Shown: in pieces, positions 1-9,007 of the stretch
How positions within the stretch are numbered: position 1 is the first letter of the stretch
Layout: each line of letters begins with the position of its first letter
NCBI RefSeq assembly: GCF_037152535.1
Contig: NZ_JBBCMA010000002.1
Span: forward strand, 1 to 64,000
Direction: 5' to 3'
DNA: 64,000 nt
From: Leclercia sp. AS011
GTDB lineage: Bacteria; Pseudomonadota; Gammaproteobacteria; Enterobacterales; Enterobacteriaceae
Translations under genes and position numbers: made by a program
The notes under the pieces: generated by a model
What the model saw: the letters and a program-made list of their open reading frames with translations, nothing else
Database searches by the model: none
Told to the model about the DNA's origin: nothing

Positions 1-22
1 GGCCAATACGTTTAATATTCAT
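1..22 (-). CDS. Start of an unidentified gene running off the left edge
   Basis: An ATG at 22-20 on the minus strand opens a frame reading MNIKRIG before the window ends. A strong Shine-Dalgarno (GGGGGAGG on the minus strand, about 31-38) sits a few bases upstream, so this is probably a real start codon. In E. coli the neighbour of ytfF on this side is ytfE, whose N-terminus (MAYRDQPLGE) does not match, so the gene here differs or has been inserted. Seven codons are too few to name it. Confidence 0.45.
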
Positions 23-24
23 GT

Positions 25-96
25 GGACACCTCCCCCTGGGAACTGAAGTTAACACCTCAGTCTGGCACTCTGATGCCGTAAGGTGGGAGGTGTCC
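25..96 (-). promoter_or_regulatory. Long inverted repeat covering the ribosome-binding site of the left-edge gene
   Basis: GGACACCTCCC at 25-35 and GGGAGGTGTCC at 86-96 are perfect 11-bp inverted arms separated by 50 bp. In a minus-strand transcript the proximal arm contains the Shine-Dalgarno of the frame starting at 22, so closing the stem would hide it. The interior has smaller potential stems, including GGCA(65-68)/TGCC(75-78). It could be a translational control leader, or the paired ends of a small inserted element. Function is inference. Confidence 0.45.
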
Positions 97-117
97 ATCA
101 CATCGGCCTACATACCC

Positions 118-148
118 GTAGGCCCGGCAAGCGTAGCGCCGCCGGGCA
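118..148. repeat. REP palindrome
   Basis: The stretch holds GTAGGCCCGGCAAGC followed by GTAGCGCCGCCGGGC, the usual imperfect palindrome of enterobacterial REP elements, just beyond the ytfF stop codon. Such elements commonly lie in 3' untranslated regions and can stabilise transcripts or bind gyrase or IHF as parts of BIMEs. Confidence 0.75.
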
Positions 149-152
149 ATAT

Positions 153-1130
153 CTACAGCTCCGAAGCCGGCACAACCAATGGTTTTTCCGGCTTCGCACT
201 CACCGCAATCACCACGCCCACCACCAGTAACGCAATCCCCGTGCCGGTTAACAGTGGCGGCAGGCTCTGGCGCATCAGGAAGGTATACAGCAACCCGGCC
301 AGGGTTTCGAAAACGATTAACGGGCCTAAGATCACCGTCGGCAATTTCTGGCTGGCGACGTTCCAGCACAGGGCTCCCACCCAGGAGCAGCAGATAGCAA
401 TGGCCACCATCAGCCCGAGGAAGACCCAGGGCCGCGGCCCCAGCGGCAGGGCAAAGTCCGGCTGCTGCACGTTCAGCCAGGCGCAGGCAGCAACATAGCC
501 CAGCAGCGACACCGGCAGCGTCACCAGTGCCTGGGCGGTGGCCCACATCATCGGATGTTTGTCCGGATTTTCCCGCAGCCAGCGGGCATTACGCAGGGCG
601 TACCACGCCCAACACACCACCGACACCGACGCCAGCAGGATCCCCGAGACGTAGCGCCAGCCGCTGCCTCCGGCCACGCCGTGGCGCAGCTCGGCAACGT
701 TGACGCAGGCTAGCCCCAGCGCAATGGCTACCAGGCCGGGCACCATCTTTGACCACGCCAGCTTGCCGTCACGCTGGCTGTAGAGCAGATTGGCGAATAC
801 GGGGATTACCACCGGCAGCGTGCCGATGATCATCGTTGAGACGGGTGCCCCGGTACGCTGAATGGCGCTGGCGAGGCAAACGTAGTAGATGAGGTTGCCC
901 ATCATGGTCAGCGCCAGGGCGGTCAGCCAGTCGCGGCCGGTAAGCTGGCGCAACCGCGCCCGGCCAAGCCAGGCGATCGGCAGCGCGATAAGCCCCAGCG
1001 CCAGATAGCGCCCCATCGACTGCAGGGCCGCCGGGTACTCCGGCACGATCAACGGGCCGACAAAAATCAGCCCCCACATCAACCCTGCAAGCAGGGCGTA
1101 CAACACGCCGCTAACCATTTTTGTATCCAT
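153..1130 (-). CDS. ytfF: DMT/EamA-family inner-membrane transporter YtfF
   Basis: The 325-residue protein is strongly hydrophobic with about ten predicted membrane spans in two EamA-like halves, as in drug/metabolite transporters. Substrate is unknown; family members export or import small metabolites across the inner membrane. The assignment to ytfF rests on sequence resemblance and on position next to qorB, as in E. coli. Here an AraC-type regulator gene (1194-2018) lies directly upstream on the same strand, which is not the E. coli arrangement, so this copy may have acquired its own regulator. The ATG at 1130-1128 gives the expected N-terminus running straight into the first membrane span. 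A REP element follows the stop. Confidence 0.85.
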   Translation of the reverse strand: MDTKMVSGVLYALLAGLMWGLIFVGPLIVPEYPAALQSMGRYLALGLIALPIAWLGRARLRQLTGRDWLTALALTMMGNLIYYVCLASAIQRTGAPVSTMIIGTLPVVIPVFANLLYSQRDGKLAWSKMVPGLVAIALGLACVNVAELRHGVAGGSGWRYVSGILLASVSVVCWAWYALRNARWLRENPDKHPMMWATAQALVTLPVSLLGYVAACAWLNVQQPDFALPLGPRPWVFLGLMVAIAICCSWVGALCWNVASQKLPTVILGPLIVFETLAGLLYTFLMRQSLPPLLTGTGIALLVVGVVIAVSAKPEKPLVVPASEL

Positions 1131-1193
1131 TTTCGCTGAACCTGCAGGCAGTGTAGAAAGGCAAAAGGGGGGCGTATTGTACGAGATTGCGCA

Positions 1194-2018
1194 TTAGCGC
1201 TTCGCGACCTGTTTCTGGTAGCGCACGGGGGTGATGCCGTACCGACGGGTAAACGCCCGGGTCAGGTGTGACTGATCGGTCAGGCCCGTCGCAGCGGCCA
1301 CCTCTGCCGCCGGAAGCCCCTGCGTAAGAAAGGCTTTGGCGCGCCACAGGCGGATCGCCATCAGCATCTGGTGGGGCGTGACGTGAAAATGGGCCTTAAA
1401 CTGGCGCTGAAAATGGTATGGACTGAGGGACACCACCTGCGCCAGCTCATCGAGGGTCAGGGAGTGCATATAGTTGTCATGCAGATAGTCGCGCACCCGC
1501 TCGAAGCGATGTGCCCCTTCGCGCACAACCGGGGCATGGCGCGCCAGCGGCTGGAAGGTATCAATCAGATCCAGCAGCAGACCTTTTTGCGCCAGCGGAT
1601 CGTCGGTGTGCCACAGGCCGTAGATCAGCTGACAGATCTGCCGGGAACGTCGCGGATCCTGGCGGGTCACATCGCTGAACCACCAGTGACGGATACCCGT
1701 CACCTCTTCCAGCAGATCCGGCTCGAGGTAGATCATCCGGTAGCGCCAGCCGTCGGCAGTTTCCGCCTCGCCGGTGTGCAGCTCGTCGGGATTCATCGTC
1801 ACAACGGAATGGACGGGGGCGACGTACTGTGTCCCGCGATAGCGAAAGCGCTCGGCACCGGCTTCAATGGCACCGATCCCGAAGGCTTCGTGCGTATGGG
1901 GCTCAAAGGCGTAGCGGGAGATATGGGCGTGATACAGCTCCACGCCCGGCAGCTGCGCCAGATGGCGAAAGCGGGCGCTGTCTCTCTCATCGAAGAACTG
2001 TTCGGGTACGCCTTGCAC
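1194..2018 (-). CDS. AraC-family transcriptional regulator
   Basis: This 274-residue protein has an N-terminal cupin-like effector domain (about residues 15-150, with histidines such as EPHTHEAFGIG) and a C-terminal AraC/XylS double helix-turn-helix (about residues 170-270, with SLSPYHFQRQFKAHF and the terminal TGLTDQSHLTRAFTRRYG motif). The start is GTG at 2018-2016, preceded by a strong GAGGAGG ribosome-binding site. It lies upstream of ytfF on the same strand with a 63-bp gap and is absent from this position in E. coli. It may control ytfF, since AraC regulators next to EamA exporters often do, but that is inference. The effector is unknown. Confidence 0.88.
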   Translation of the reverse strand: MQGVPEQFFDERDSARFRHLAQLPGVELYHAHISRYAFEPHTHEAFGIGAIEAGAERFRYRGTQYVAPVHSVVTMNPDELHTGEAETADGWRYRMIYLEPDLLEEVTGIRHWWFSDVTRQDPRRSRQICQLIYGLWHTDDPLAQKGLLLDLIDTFQPLARHAPVVREGAHRFERVRDYLHDNYMHSLTLDELAQVVSLSPYHFQRQFKAHFHVTPHQMLMAIRLWRAKAFLTQGLPAAEVAAATGLTDQSHLTRAFTRRYGITPVRYQKQVAKR

Positions 2019-2098
2019 GGTGAGCCTCCTCGCGGGTCAGATTTCATTATCAGAGATGACCCGCGGGGATGCCACCATAATTAACCCGCTTTTAACAA

Positions 2099-2947
2099 TT
2101 ACAGGATCCCTTTCACGCTCTCGGCCAGGCTGGTGGTCGGGCGACCCAGCAGCGCGCTCAGGGTGCGGCTGTCATCAAACAGGCCGCCCTTCGAGGCCCC
2201 GACGTCGGAGTCGGCCAGCATATCGGCCAGGCCCGCCGGTAAGCCCACGCTCTTCAGCGCGGCGGCAAAATCGGCTTCGCTCAGGTTCTGATACACCACC
2301 TTTTTGCCGCTCTGGCGGCTCAGTTCGGCAGCGAGATCGCTTAACGTCCAGGCCTGATCGCCCGCCAGCTCATAGACTTTTCCGGCATGTCCCTCTTCGC
2401 TGATGACGCGGGCCGCGGCAGCAGCATAGTCAGCGCGGGTCGCAGAGGCGATTTTGCCCTCAGCCGCCGCACCGATGAACACTCCATGCTCCAGAGCCGG
2501 TGGGGCGCTGGCGAGGTAGTTTTCGGTATACCAGCCGTTACGCAGCAGCGCGTAAGCAATGCCGGATTCTGCCAGCGCTTTTTCGGTAGCGACGTGCTCC
2601 ACGTGCAGGCCCAGCGGGGAGGTGTCGGCATGCAGCAGGCTGGTGTAGGCGATAAATTTCACCCCCGCTGCCTTCGCCGCGTTAATCACGTTCTGATGCT
2701 GTGGTGCGCGCTGGCCCACTTCGCTGGAGGAGATCAGCAGCAGTTTATCCACGCCCGCGAGCGCGGCGGTGAAGGCCGCCTGGTCGGTGTAATCGGCCTG
2801 GCGGACGGTCACGCCCTGCTGGCTCAGCGCGTCGGCCTTCGCCGGGTTACGCACAATGGCGACCAGCTGGCTGGCGGGAACGGTTTTCAGCAGCTGTTCA
2901 ATAACGAGTTGGCCAAGCTGGCCGGTAGCGCCGGTAATCGCGATCAT
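2099..2947 (-). CDS. qorB: NAD(P)H:quinone oxidoreductase QorB
   Basis: The 282-residue protein is an atypical short-chain dehydrogenase (NmrA-like Rossmann fold) with the N-terminal nucleotide-binding motif GATGQLG at residues 5-11. E. coli QorB (YtfG) reduces quinones with NADPH and is thought to protect against quinone redox cycling. I chose the ATG at 2947-2945, preceded by AAGGA, because it gives the conserved MIAITGATGQ start; a longer frame to 2992 adds 15 unconserved residues. It is divergent from qorR, its probable repressor, across an 89-bp gap. Confidence 0.93.
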   Translation of the reverse strand: MIAITGATGQLGQLVIEQLLKTVPASQLVAIVRNPAKADALSQQGVTVRQADYTDQAAFTAALAGVDKLLLISSSEVGQRAPQHQNVINAAKAAGVKFIAYTSLLHADTSPLGLHVEHVATEKALAESGIAYALLRNGWYTENYLASAPPALEHGVFIGAAAEGKIASATRADYAAAAARVISEEGHAGKVYELAGDQAWTLSDLAAELSRQSGKKVVYQNLSEADFAAALKSVGLPAGLADMLADSDVGASKGGLFDDSRTLSALLGRPTTSLAESVKGIL

Positions 2948-3002
2948 GATGAATATCCTTCGTCTCGGGTGAATGTTGTGGCACACTATCACTCAAACTA
3001 AC

Positions 3003-3034
3003 TTTTAGTAAGTACGTACAAAAAGGTAAGTATC
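3003..3034. promoter_or_regulatory. Probable QorR operator region between qorB and qorR
   Basis: The intergenic region contains the palindrome GTACGTAC at 3012-3019 and two copies of TAAGTA at 3009-3014 and 3028-3033, 19 bp apart. HxlR-family repressors bind short symmetric sites between divergent genes, so this is a plausible operator controlling both qorB and qorR. No binding data are visible from the sequence itself. Confidence 0.4.
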
Positions 3035-3036
3035 AA

Positions 3037-3417
3037 ATGACCCATCTCACCCTCAGTGAGCAGCTGCGCGACGGCAATCTCTTTGCCGAGCAGTGCCCTT
3101 CCCGGGATGTGCTCAAGCATGTGACCAGCCGCTGGGGCGTGCTGATCCTGGTGGCGCTGCGTCAGGGGACGCACCGCTTTAGCGATCTCCGGCGCAAGAT
3201 GGGCGGGGTAAGCGAAAAGATGCTGGCCCAGTCGCTACAGGCGCTGGAGCAGGATGGTTTTATCAATCGGGTGTCGTATCCGGTGGTGCCCCCGCATGTG
3301 GAGTACAGCCTGACGCCGCTGGGGGAAGAGGTGAGCGAAAAGGTGGCGGCGCTGGCCGACTGGATCGAGCTCAATTTACCGCAGGTGATGAGTAACCGGG
3401 ATGAGCGTGCGGCTTAG
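3037..3417 (+). CDS. qorR: HxlR-family redox-sensing repressor QorR
   Basis: The 126-residue protein is a winged-helix regulator of the HxlR family. It has an N-terminal cysteine (AEQCPSRDVL, about Cys21) typical of the thiol-sensing members, then the helix-turn-helix (FSDLRRKMGGVSEKMLAQSLQALEQDGFI) and wing (YSLTPLGEEV). E. coli YtfH/QorR is divergent from qorB as here. It probably represses qorB and itself until the cysteine is modified by electrophiles such as quinones; this is inferred from the family. A REP element follows the stop. Confidence 0.9.
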   Translation: MTHLTLSEQLRDGNLFAEQCPSRDVLKHVTSRWGVLILVALRQGTHRFSDLRRKMGGVSEKMLAQSLQALEQDGFINRVSYPVVPPHVEYSLTPLGEEVSEKVAALADWIELNLPQVMSNRDERAA

Positions 3418-3419
3418 TT

Positions 3420-3449
3420 GCCGGGTGGCGGCTACGCCTTACCCGGCCT
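3420..3449. repeat. REP palindrome between qorR and cpdB
   Basis: The sequence GCCGGGTGGCGGCTACGCC followed by TTACCCGGCCT has typical REP symmetry and lies between the convergent genes qorR and cpdB. Confidence 0.8.
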
Positions 3450-3467
3450 GGAAAACCGCATTTGCTG

Positions 3468-5411
3468 CTATTTGCTTAAATCCACCTGATAAATCGCAAA
3501 CCCGATCTCATCGGTTGCGACCTGCTGCATCGGATACTGCGCCTTCTCTTTGATAAACGCCGCCGCTTTTTCGGATGGCGCGGTCTCAAAGCGAATATCC
3601 AGCTTCACGTTGCTGTGGATCGGTGCCAGACGCCAGTTGTTGTCCGCTGCCGGGTGGATTTCGCCGGACTTTTTCGACTGCTCACCGATCCACGCCGCCA
3701 GCACCGAACGGTTCTCATCCGGTGAGGCGAAGGCGATATGGCTGTCGCCGGTCCCGGCAAACTTACCGCCGTAGGCGCGGTAGTTATTGGTTGCCACCAG
3801 GAAGGTCGCTTTTGGATCGATCGGCTTGCCGTTGAAGGTCAGGTTCTTGATGCGCTCCGCCTCGGCATTCACTACCTGGCACTCGCCGTCATATTTCGCT
3901 GGCCCTGAGACATCAATCTGGTACTCCACGCCGTCGATCACGTCGAAGTTATAGGTGCGGAACCCGTCCCAGTTAATCAGCGCCTGCGGTTGAGTGCTGT
4001 TCACATCGATCTGGTTGAACTGGCCCGCCGAGCACTCCAGCCACTCCTTCACCTCCTGGCCGGTGGCTTTGACCACCACCAGGGTGTTGGGATAGAGGTA
4101 GAGGTCGGCGGCGTTGCGGAAGGTCAGCTGGCCTTTCTCCACTTCAACGTAGCTGGCCGGATCGTTCTTGCGCCCACCCACCTTAAAGGGCGCAGCAGCG
4201 GAGAGTACCGGCAGTTTCGCCAGGTCCGGATCCCCCTGAATATAGCGCTCCACGTAGGCCTTCTGCGCCATGTTCACCACCTGCACGGTAGGATCGTCCT
4301 GCACCAGCGACAGGTAGCTGTACATGTTGTCGGAGGACTTGCCGATCGGTTTGCTGACAAACTCGCGGGTGGCGTCGTGGTCGTGCTTCAGCACCTCGAC
4401 AATCTTTTTATCCTCGCCCACCAGCGCTTTTTTGGTCGCCAGATCGTAAATCGGCCGCGCTTCTGCCTTCGACTGGGTCACCTGCCATTTGCCGCCGTCA
4501 TTATTCAGCACCAGATCGACCACCCCGAGGTGATCGCCCCACATACCCGGCATCACTGCGGGCACGCCGTTCAGCGTCCCTTTGGCAATATCCGCCCCTT
4601 TGATGCTGGAGAAATCTTTGCCCGGGAACACCGCGTGGGCGTGGCCGAAGAGAATGACGTCGACGCCTTTCACTTCGCTGAGGTAGTAAACCGAGTTTTC
4701 CGCCATCGCCTGATACGGATCGGCAGACAAGCCGGAGTGGGCTACGACGACCACCAGATCGGCACCTTTCTCGCGCATCTCTGGCACATACTTGCGGGCG
4801 GTTTCGGTAATGTCGTTGACCGTCACTTTGCCGCTCAGGTTGGCCTTATCCCAGGTCATGATCTGCGGCGGCACAAAGCCGATATAGCCAATCTTCAGGG
4901 TCTGCGGTTTCCCGTCCTGATCGGTCACGGTGGTCTCTTTGATCAGATAGGGGGTAAACAGCGGCTTGTTGGTCTTAACGTCGATGATATTGGCGTTAAC
5001 GTACGGGAATTTGGCCCCTGAGAGCGCCATGTGCAGATAGTCCAGCCCGTAGTTAAACTCGTGATTGCCGAGGTTGCCCACCGCGTAGTCCAGGGTGTTC
5101 AGCGCCTTGTACACCGGATGGATATCGCCCTTTTTCAGACCTTTCGCCGCCATGTAATCCCCAAGCGGACTACCCTGAATTAAGTCTCCGTTATCCACCA
5201 GCACGCTGTTTTTCACTTCGCTACGCGCGGCATTAATCAGGCTGGCGGTGCGCACCAGGCCAAACTTTTCCGTCGGCGCATCTTTGTAGTAGTCGAAGTC
5301 CATCATGTTGCTGTGCAGATCGGTGGTTTCCAGAATGCGGAGATCGACCGTCGCCGCCTGCACGCTCGCTGCAATCAGCGTCGCCAGGAGCGTTGCGCTA
5401 AACTTAATCAT
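3468..5411 (-). CDS. cpdB: Periplasmic 2',3'-cyclic-nucleotide 2'-phosphodiesterase/3'-nucleotidase CpdB
   Basis: The 647-residue preprotein equals E. coli CpdB in length. It hydrolyses 2',3'-cyclic nucleotides to 3'-nucleotides and then to nucleosides in the periplasm, allowing growth on such nucleotides. A signal peptide ([19 protein letters not shown]) precedes the metallophosphatase domain with its metal ligands ([39 protein letters not shown]). The C-terminal 5'-nucleotidase domain follows ([16 protein letters not shown], and [14 protein letters not shown]). The ATG at 5411-5409 gives the conserved signal peptide; the open frame extends 38 codons upstream without conservation. It is divergent from cysQ. 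Confidence 0.96.
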   Translation of the reverse strand: MIKFSATLLATLIAASVQAATVDLRILETTDLHSNMMDFDYYKDAPTEKFGLVRTASLINAARSEVKNSVLVDNGDLIQGSPLGDYMAAKGLKKGDIHPVYKALNTLDYAVGNLGNHEFNYGLDYLHMALSGAKFPYVNANIIDVKTNKPLFTPYLIKETTVTDQDGKPQTLKIGYIGFVPPQIMTWDKANLSGKVTVNDITETARKYVPEMREKGADLVVVVAHSGLSADPYQAMAENSVYYLSEVKGVDVILFGHAHAVFPGKDFSSIKGADIAKGTLNGVPAVMPGMWGDHLGVVDLVLNNDGGKWQVTQSKAEARPIYDLATKKALVGEDKKIVEVLKHDHDATREFVSKPIGKSSDNMYSYLSLVQDDPTVQVVNMAQKAYVERYIQGDPDLAKLPVLSAAAPFKVGGRKNDPASYVEVEKGQLTFRNAADLYLYPNTLVVVKATGQEVKEWLECSAGQFNQIDVNSTQPQALINWDGFRTYNFDVIDGVEYQIDVSGPAKYDGECQVVNAEAERIKNLTFNGKPIDPKATFLVATNNYRAYGGKFAGTGDSHIAFASPDENRSVLAAWIGEQSKKSGEIHPAADNNWRLAPIHSNVKLDIRFETAPSEKAAAFIKEKAQYPMQQVATDEIGFAIYQVDLSK

Positions 5412-5601
5412 CAGAGGAGTCCTTTTTTTGATACAGGCCACAAAAGAATATGTATCACTATTTTTTTGCTTACAGAATTGTGAATCCTGCCAGAAAAAAG
5501 CGCCCTGAAACCGGAATTGCTTCACAGATAGCGGATTTATTCACAATGCGATATAAATAAAACAAAGAGTTAAACCCACTGTGTTAACAAAGAGGTGGAG
5601 A

Positions 5602-6342
5602 ATGTTAGATAAAATTTGTCAGCTCGCACGGGATGCGGGCGATGCCATCATGCAGGTCTATGATGGCAAGGTCCCGATGGACGTGATCCAAAAAATCGAT
5701 GACTCACCGGTGACCGCCGCCGATCTCGCGGCGCACGGGGTGATCCTGAAGGGACTGCAGGCGCTGACGCCCGATATTCCGGTGCTGTCAGAAGAAGATC
5801 CTCAGCCCTGGGAGCAGCGCCAGCACTGGCAGCGCTACTGGCTGGTCGATCCGCTGGATGGCACCAAGGAGTTCATCAAGCGGAATGGTGAATTCACTGT
5901 GAATATTGCCCTTATTGAGAAAGGCAAGGCGGTGCTGGGCGTGGTCTATGCCCCGGTGCTGAAGGTGATGTACAGCGCCGCCGACGGCAAAGCCTGGAAA
6001 GAGGAGTGCGGCGTGCGCAAGCAGATTCAGGTGCGTGACGCCCGGCCACCGCTGGTGGTGATCAGCCGTTCACATGCGGATAATGAACTGCAGGAGTATC
6101 TGCATCAGCTGGGTGAGCATCAGACGACGTCGATCGGCTCCTCGCTGAAGTTCTGCCTGGTGGCAGAAGGGCAGGCGCAGCTCTATCCCCGTTTCGGGCC
6201 AACCAACGTCTGGGATACGGCGGCAGGTCATGCCGTTGCCGCCGCCGCGGGCGCGCATGTTCACGACTGGCAGGGCAAGCCGCTCGACTATACCCCGCGT
6301 GAATCCTTCCTGAATCCGGGCTTCCGGGTCTCGCTTTACTGA
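5602..6342 (+). CDS. cysQ: 3'(2'),5'-bisphosphate nucleotidase CysQ
   Basis: The 246-residue protein belongs to the inositol monophosphatase superfamily. CysQ removes the 3' phosphate of PAP (and PAPS), recycling the by-product of sulfate assimilation. Metal-site motifs are visible: SEEDP (about residue 64), DPLDGTKEF (about 83) and WDTAAGHAV (about 203). The ATG at 5602, after GGTGGAG, gives the conserved MLDKICQLA start; an upstream GTG at 5581 would add seven residues. Its 3' end overlaps the convergent ytfJ by 7 bp, so the two stop codons are interleaved without a terminator between them. Confidence 0.96.
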   Translation: MLDKICQLARDAGDAIMQVYDGKVPMDVIQKIDDSPVTAADLAAHGVILKGLQALTPDIPVLSEEDPQPWEQRQHWQRYWLVDPLDGTKEFIKRNGEFTVNIALIEKGKAVLGVVYAPVLKVMYSAADGKAWKEECGVRKQIQVRDARPPLVVISRSHADNELQEYLHQLGEHQTTSIGSSLKFCLVAEGQAQLYPRFGPTNVWDTAAGHAVAAAAGAHVHDWQGKPLDYTPRESFLNPGFRVSLY

Positions 6343-6893
6343 CCGAGCAGCTTATGCAGCAGGGCAATCACCTGCTGCACCTCTTCCTGGGTCAGCGCCC
6401 CGTCTTTCGCCCACTGAATGCGGCCCTCTTTATCCAGCACCGCTACCGCTGAACTCTCCTCTTTCAACTGCCACGCGCCGCGCGCTGTGCCATTACTGTC
6501 GACGACAATCTGCGACCAGGGATAGAGCTTTTTATTGCTCTCAAGGCTGCTGCGCACGAACATGCCGGAGCCCGGGATCGCATCGTCGGTGTTAACGATG
6601 GTAGTGGTCTGGTAGCCATCTTTTGGTAAATGTGCCGACTTGATCGCTTCAATTAAGGTTGCGTTTTTCTCTTTTGCCGACGAGCGGCCGGCAATATGCA
6701 GCACAACTCGCACTTTGCCTGGGAGCTGCGCGCTATTCCATTTTTTGTAGCTAAACTCATTATTGTCGAGGATCAATTCTCCCCGGTCGGCAATGCCCAC
6801 CGGCGGCACACGTTGTCCCTTCTCGAAATTATGTGCAGATGCCATCATTGGCAGCAACAGGCAGGCCGTTGCCAGGATGTTACGTAGAGTCAT
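6336..6893 (-). CDS. ytfJ: Exported YtfJ-family protein
   Basis: The 185-residue protein has a cleavable signal peptide ([20 protein letters not shown]) and a thioredoxin-fold YtfJ domain, but no CxxC active site is visible. Its function is not established; periplasmic location is inferred from the signal peptide. It ends 7 bp inside cysQ on the opposite strand. The E. coli gene ytfI, found between cysQ and ytfJ there, is absent. Confidence 0.92.
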   Translation of the reverse strand: MTLRNILATACLLLPMMASAHNFEKGQRVPPVGIADRGELILDNNEFSYKKWNSAQLPGKVRVVLHIAGRSSAKEKNATLIEAIKSAHLPKDGYQTTTIVNTDDAIPGSGMFVRSSLESNKKLYPWSQIVVDSNGTARGAWQLKEESSAVAVLDKEGRIQWAKDGALTQEEVQQVIALLHKLLGQ

Positions 6894-7217
6894 GGTGTTT
6901 CCTTATTTTTTTGGCAGGTGATCCGACCACTTGGTCATACGTTTTAATCATAAGTGCGATCGCGGCGCTTTACCCGCAATCCCGGTGCCAGAGTGAGGGG
7001 GAACGCACATATCTGCACAAAAACGAAGGCTTATACTGCCCGAAAGTTACGATTGCAAAGAATACTCTGATTATTTGTCATCAAAAGGTAAATATACTTA
7101 TGCAGACTGGGTATCGCAGTTTTTCTGGACTATAGTCATTGGGCAATAAATTTGCGCTCCAGAAAGTCGGCCCGATTGTGGCGCCGCAAGAGCGTATGAT
7201 TCGCAGGAGATAATAGA
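6894..7217. other. Divergent ytfJ/ytfK intergenic region
   Basis: These 324 bases contain no convincing gene. Candidate promoter elements for ytfK are TATACT at 7094-7099 and TATAGT at 7131-7136. A sequence TTGTCAT at 7075-7081, one half of a PhoB-type box, lies upstream of the first, but its partner repeat is poor. E. coli ytfK is reported to be phosphate-responsive, so the half site is worth noting but not convincing. The ytfK ribosome-binding site is AGGAG near 7206. Confidence 0.35.
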
Positions 7218-7424
7218 ATGAAAATTTTCCAACGCTACAATCCGCTTCAGGTGGCGAAATACGTAAAAATCCTGTTCCGTGGACGGTTGTATATCAAGGA
7301 TGTTGGCGCTTTTGAATTTGATAAGGGCAAAATCCTTGTCCCAAAAGTGAAGGATAAACAGCACTTTTCTGTGATGTCCGAAGTCAACCGTCAGGTTATG
7401 CGTCTGCAAACTGAGATGGCTTAA
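7218..7424 (+). CDS. ytfK: YtfK, small activator of SpoT-dependent (p)ppGpp accumulation
   Basis: This 68-residue protein is nearly identical to E. coli YtfK ([20 protein letters not shown]). In E. coli it promotes SpoT-dependent (p)ppGpp synthesis during phosphate or fatty-acid starvation. It is small, basic and cytosolic, with no membrane segment. AGGAG lies about 11 bases ahead of the ATG. It is convergent with ytfL and shares the hairpin at 7448-7469. Confidence 0.95.
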   Translation: MKIFQRYNPLQVAKYVKILFRGRLYIKDVGAFEFDKGKILVPKVKDKQHFSVMSEVNRQVMRLQTEMA

Positions 7425-7441
7425 CCAACGTGCTATGCAGT

Positions 7442-7469
7442 AAAAAAAACGGCTCCCGAGGGAGCCGTT
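7442..7469 (-). terminator. Intrinsic terminator of ytfL (also flanks ytfK)
   Basis: AACGGCTCC at 7448-7456 and GGAGCCGTT at 7461-7469 form a 9-bp stem with a CGAG loop. The A-run at 7442-7449 becomes the U-tract of a minus-strand transcript, so it mainly ends ytfL. The plus-strand side lacks a good T-run. Confidence 0.85.
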
Positions 7470-7481
7470 GATGTTTGTGGC

Positions 7482-8819
7482 TTACGCCGACACCTTCTCT
7501 TCGGCGTCCGGCAGTTTCGGCACCAGCACGGTCGGCTTGTTGTCGATACGCGTCACCAGCAGCTGGTCGATGCGGTAGTTGTCGATATCCACCACTTCGA
7601 ACTTGTAGCCCGAGAACTTCACCGAGTCGGTACGTTTCGGGATCTTACGCAGCATAAACATCATGAAGCCGCCAATGGTCTCGTAGTTGCCGGACTGCGG
7701 GAACTCGTCGATATCCAGCACGCGCATCACGTCATCAATCGGCGTACCGCCGTCCACCAGCCATGAGTTCTCATCGCGCGCCACAATCTGCTCTTCCAGC
7801 CCCTGGCCCACCAGATCGCCCATCAGGGTAGTCATGACGTCGTTGAGGGTGATGATCCCCACCACCAGCGCGTATTCGTTCATGATCACCGCGAAGTCTT
7901 CTCCGGCGGTTTTGAAACTTTCCAGCGCTTCGGAGAGCGTCAGGGTATCCGGCACAATCAGCGTATTGCGGATCTGCACGCCGCTGTTCAGGGCCAGGCT
8001 CTGGTTCGCCAGCACGCGGTTCAGCAGGTCTTTGGAGTCCACATAGCCGATGATGTGGTCGATATCTTCATTACAGACCAGGAACTTGGAGTGCGGATGT
8101 TCCGCCACCTTGTTCTTCAGGCTCTGCTCGTCTTCATGCAGATCGAACCAGATGACGTTCTCGCGGCCGGTCATCGACGACGGCACGGTACGGGATTCCA
8201 GCTCAAACACGTTCTCGATCAGCTCATGCTCCTGCTTGCGCAGAACACCCGCCAGCGCCCCGGCTTCAAACACGGCATAAACATCATCAGAGGTGATGTC
8301 GTCTTTACGCACCATCGGCAGCTTGAAAATGCGGAAAATGGTATTCGCCAGGCCGTTAAAGAACCACACCAGCGGGCGGAACACGAACAGGCAGAAGCGC
8401 ATCGGGTTGATGATGCGCAAAGCCACGGCTTCGGGCGCAATCATACCGATGCGTTTCGGGGTCAAATCGGCAAACAGAATGAACAGACCGGTCACCAGCG
8501 AGAAGGAGAGGATAAAGCTCAACTGCTCGGAGAGTTCAGGGGAGAAGTAGTTAGAGAACACGCTGTGAAACACCGGAGAGAACGCGGCATCGCCGACAAT
8601 ACCGCCCAGGATGGCAACCGCATTAAGGCCAATCTGCACCACGGTGAAGAACATCCCCGGGTTTTCCTGCATTTTCAGCACACGTTGAGCGTTGATATCG
8701 CCATCATCGGCGAGAAGTTTAAGTTTGATTTTACGGGATGCGGCCAGCGAAATTTCTGAAATTGAGAAAAATGCACTGACGGCTATCAGACAAAGTATTA
8801 CTAAAATACTGTTTAACAT
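7482..8819 (-). CDS. ytfL: CNNM/CorC-family membrane protein YtfL (PaeA), putative polyamine exporter
   Basis: The 445-residue protein has an N-terminal DUF21/CNNM membrane domain (about residues 1-190, with FSISEISLAASR near the start). A pair of CBS domains (about 205-335) and a C-terminal CorC/HlyC transporter-associated domain (about 345-430) follow. The E. coli orthologue has been linked to export of cadaverine and putrescine under the name PaeA. It is an inner-membrane protein. The ATG at 8819-8817 gives the conserved MLNSILVILCLIAVSAFFS. It is convergent with ytfK. Confidence 0.92.
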   Translation of the reverse strand: MLNSILVILCLIAVSAFFSISEISLAASRKIKLKLLADDGDINAQRVLKMQENPGMFFTVVQIGLNAVAILGGIVGDAAFSPVFHSVFSNYFSPELSEQLSFILSFSLVTGLFILFADLTPKRIGMIAPEAVALRIINPMRFCLFVFRPLVWFFNGLANTIFRIFKLPMVRKDDITSDDVYAVFEAGALAGVLRKQEHELIENVFELESRTVPSSMTGRENVIWFDLHEDEQSLKNKVAEHPHSKFLVCNEDIDHIIGYVDSKDLLNRVLANQSLALNSGVQIRNTLIVPDTLTLSEALESFKTAGEDFAVIMNEYALVVGIITLNDVMTTLMGDLVGQGLEEQIVARDENSWLVDGGTPIDDVMRVLDIDEFPQSGNYETIGGFMMFMLRKIPKRTDSVKFSGYKFEVVDIDNYRIDQLLVTRIDNKPTVLVPKLPDAEEKVSA

Positions 8820-8970
8820 ATCTTATCCGGCTTCTCGCCAGATCCTCGGAGGGAAGTTGGTCATACAGGGTTGTAGCGTTTATGAACACCGGTCCGAAGC
8901 GGTAGGCCGGTTATTTCAGCGGCTAGTATAGCGTAAATGTCTGTAAAGCCGCCAGAGATCACTTTTTGAG

Positions 8971-9000
8971 CCGGTTCTGCCCACAAACAGGCAGAACCGG
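8971..9000. terminator. Hairpin downstream of msrA, probable terminator
   Basis: CCGGTTCTGCC at 8971-8981 and GGCAGAACCGG at 8990-9000 form an 11-bp perfect stem with an 8-base loop. Neither side has a strong U-tract: plus reads TTTACTG, and minus reads CTCAAAAAG. It may act with Rho or as a 3'-end stabiliser for msrA. Confidence 0.55.
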
Positions 9001-9007
9001 TTTACTG

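Noticed and set aside
6343..6893. ytfI between cysQ and ytfJ.
   Set aside because: cysQ and ytfJ overlap at their stop codons, so no space exists for the gene.
7064..7088. PhoB box upstream of ytfK.
   Set aside because: One 7-mer (TTGTCAT) fits, but the neighbouring repeats at 11-bp spacing do not, so it is only mentioned as a weak possibility.
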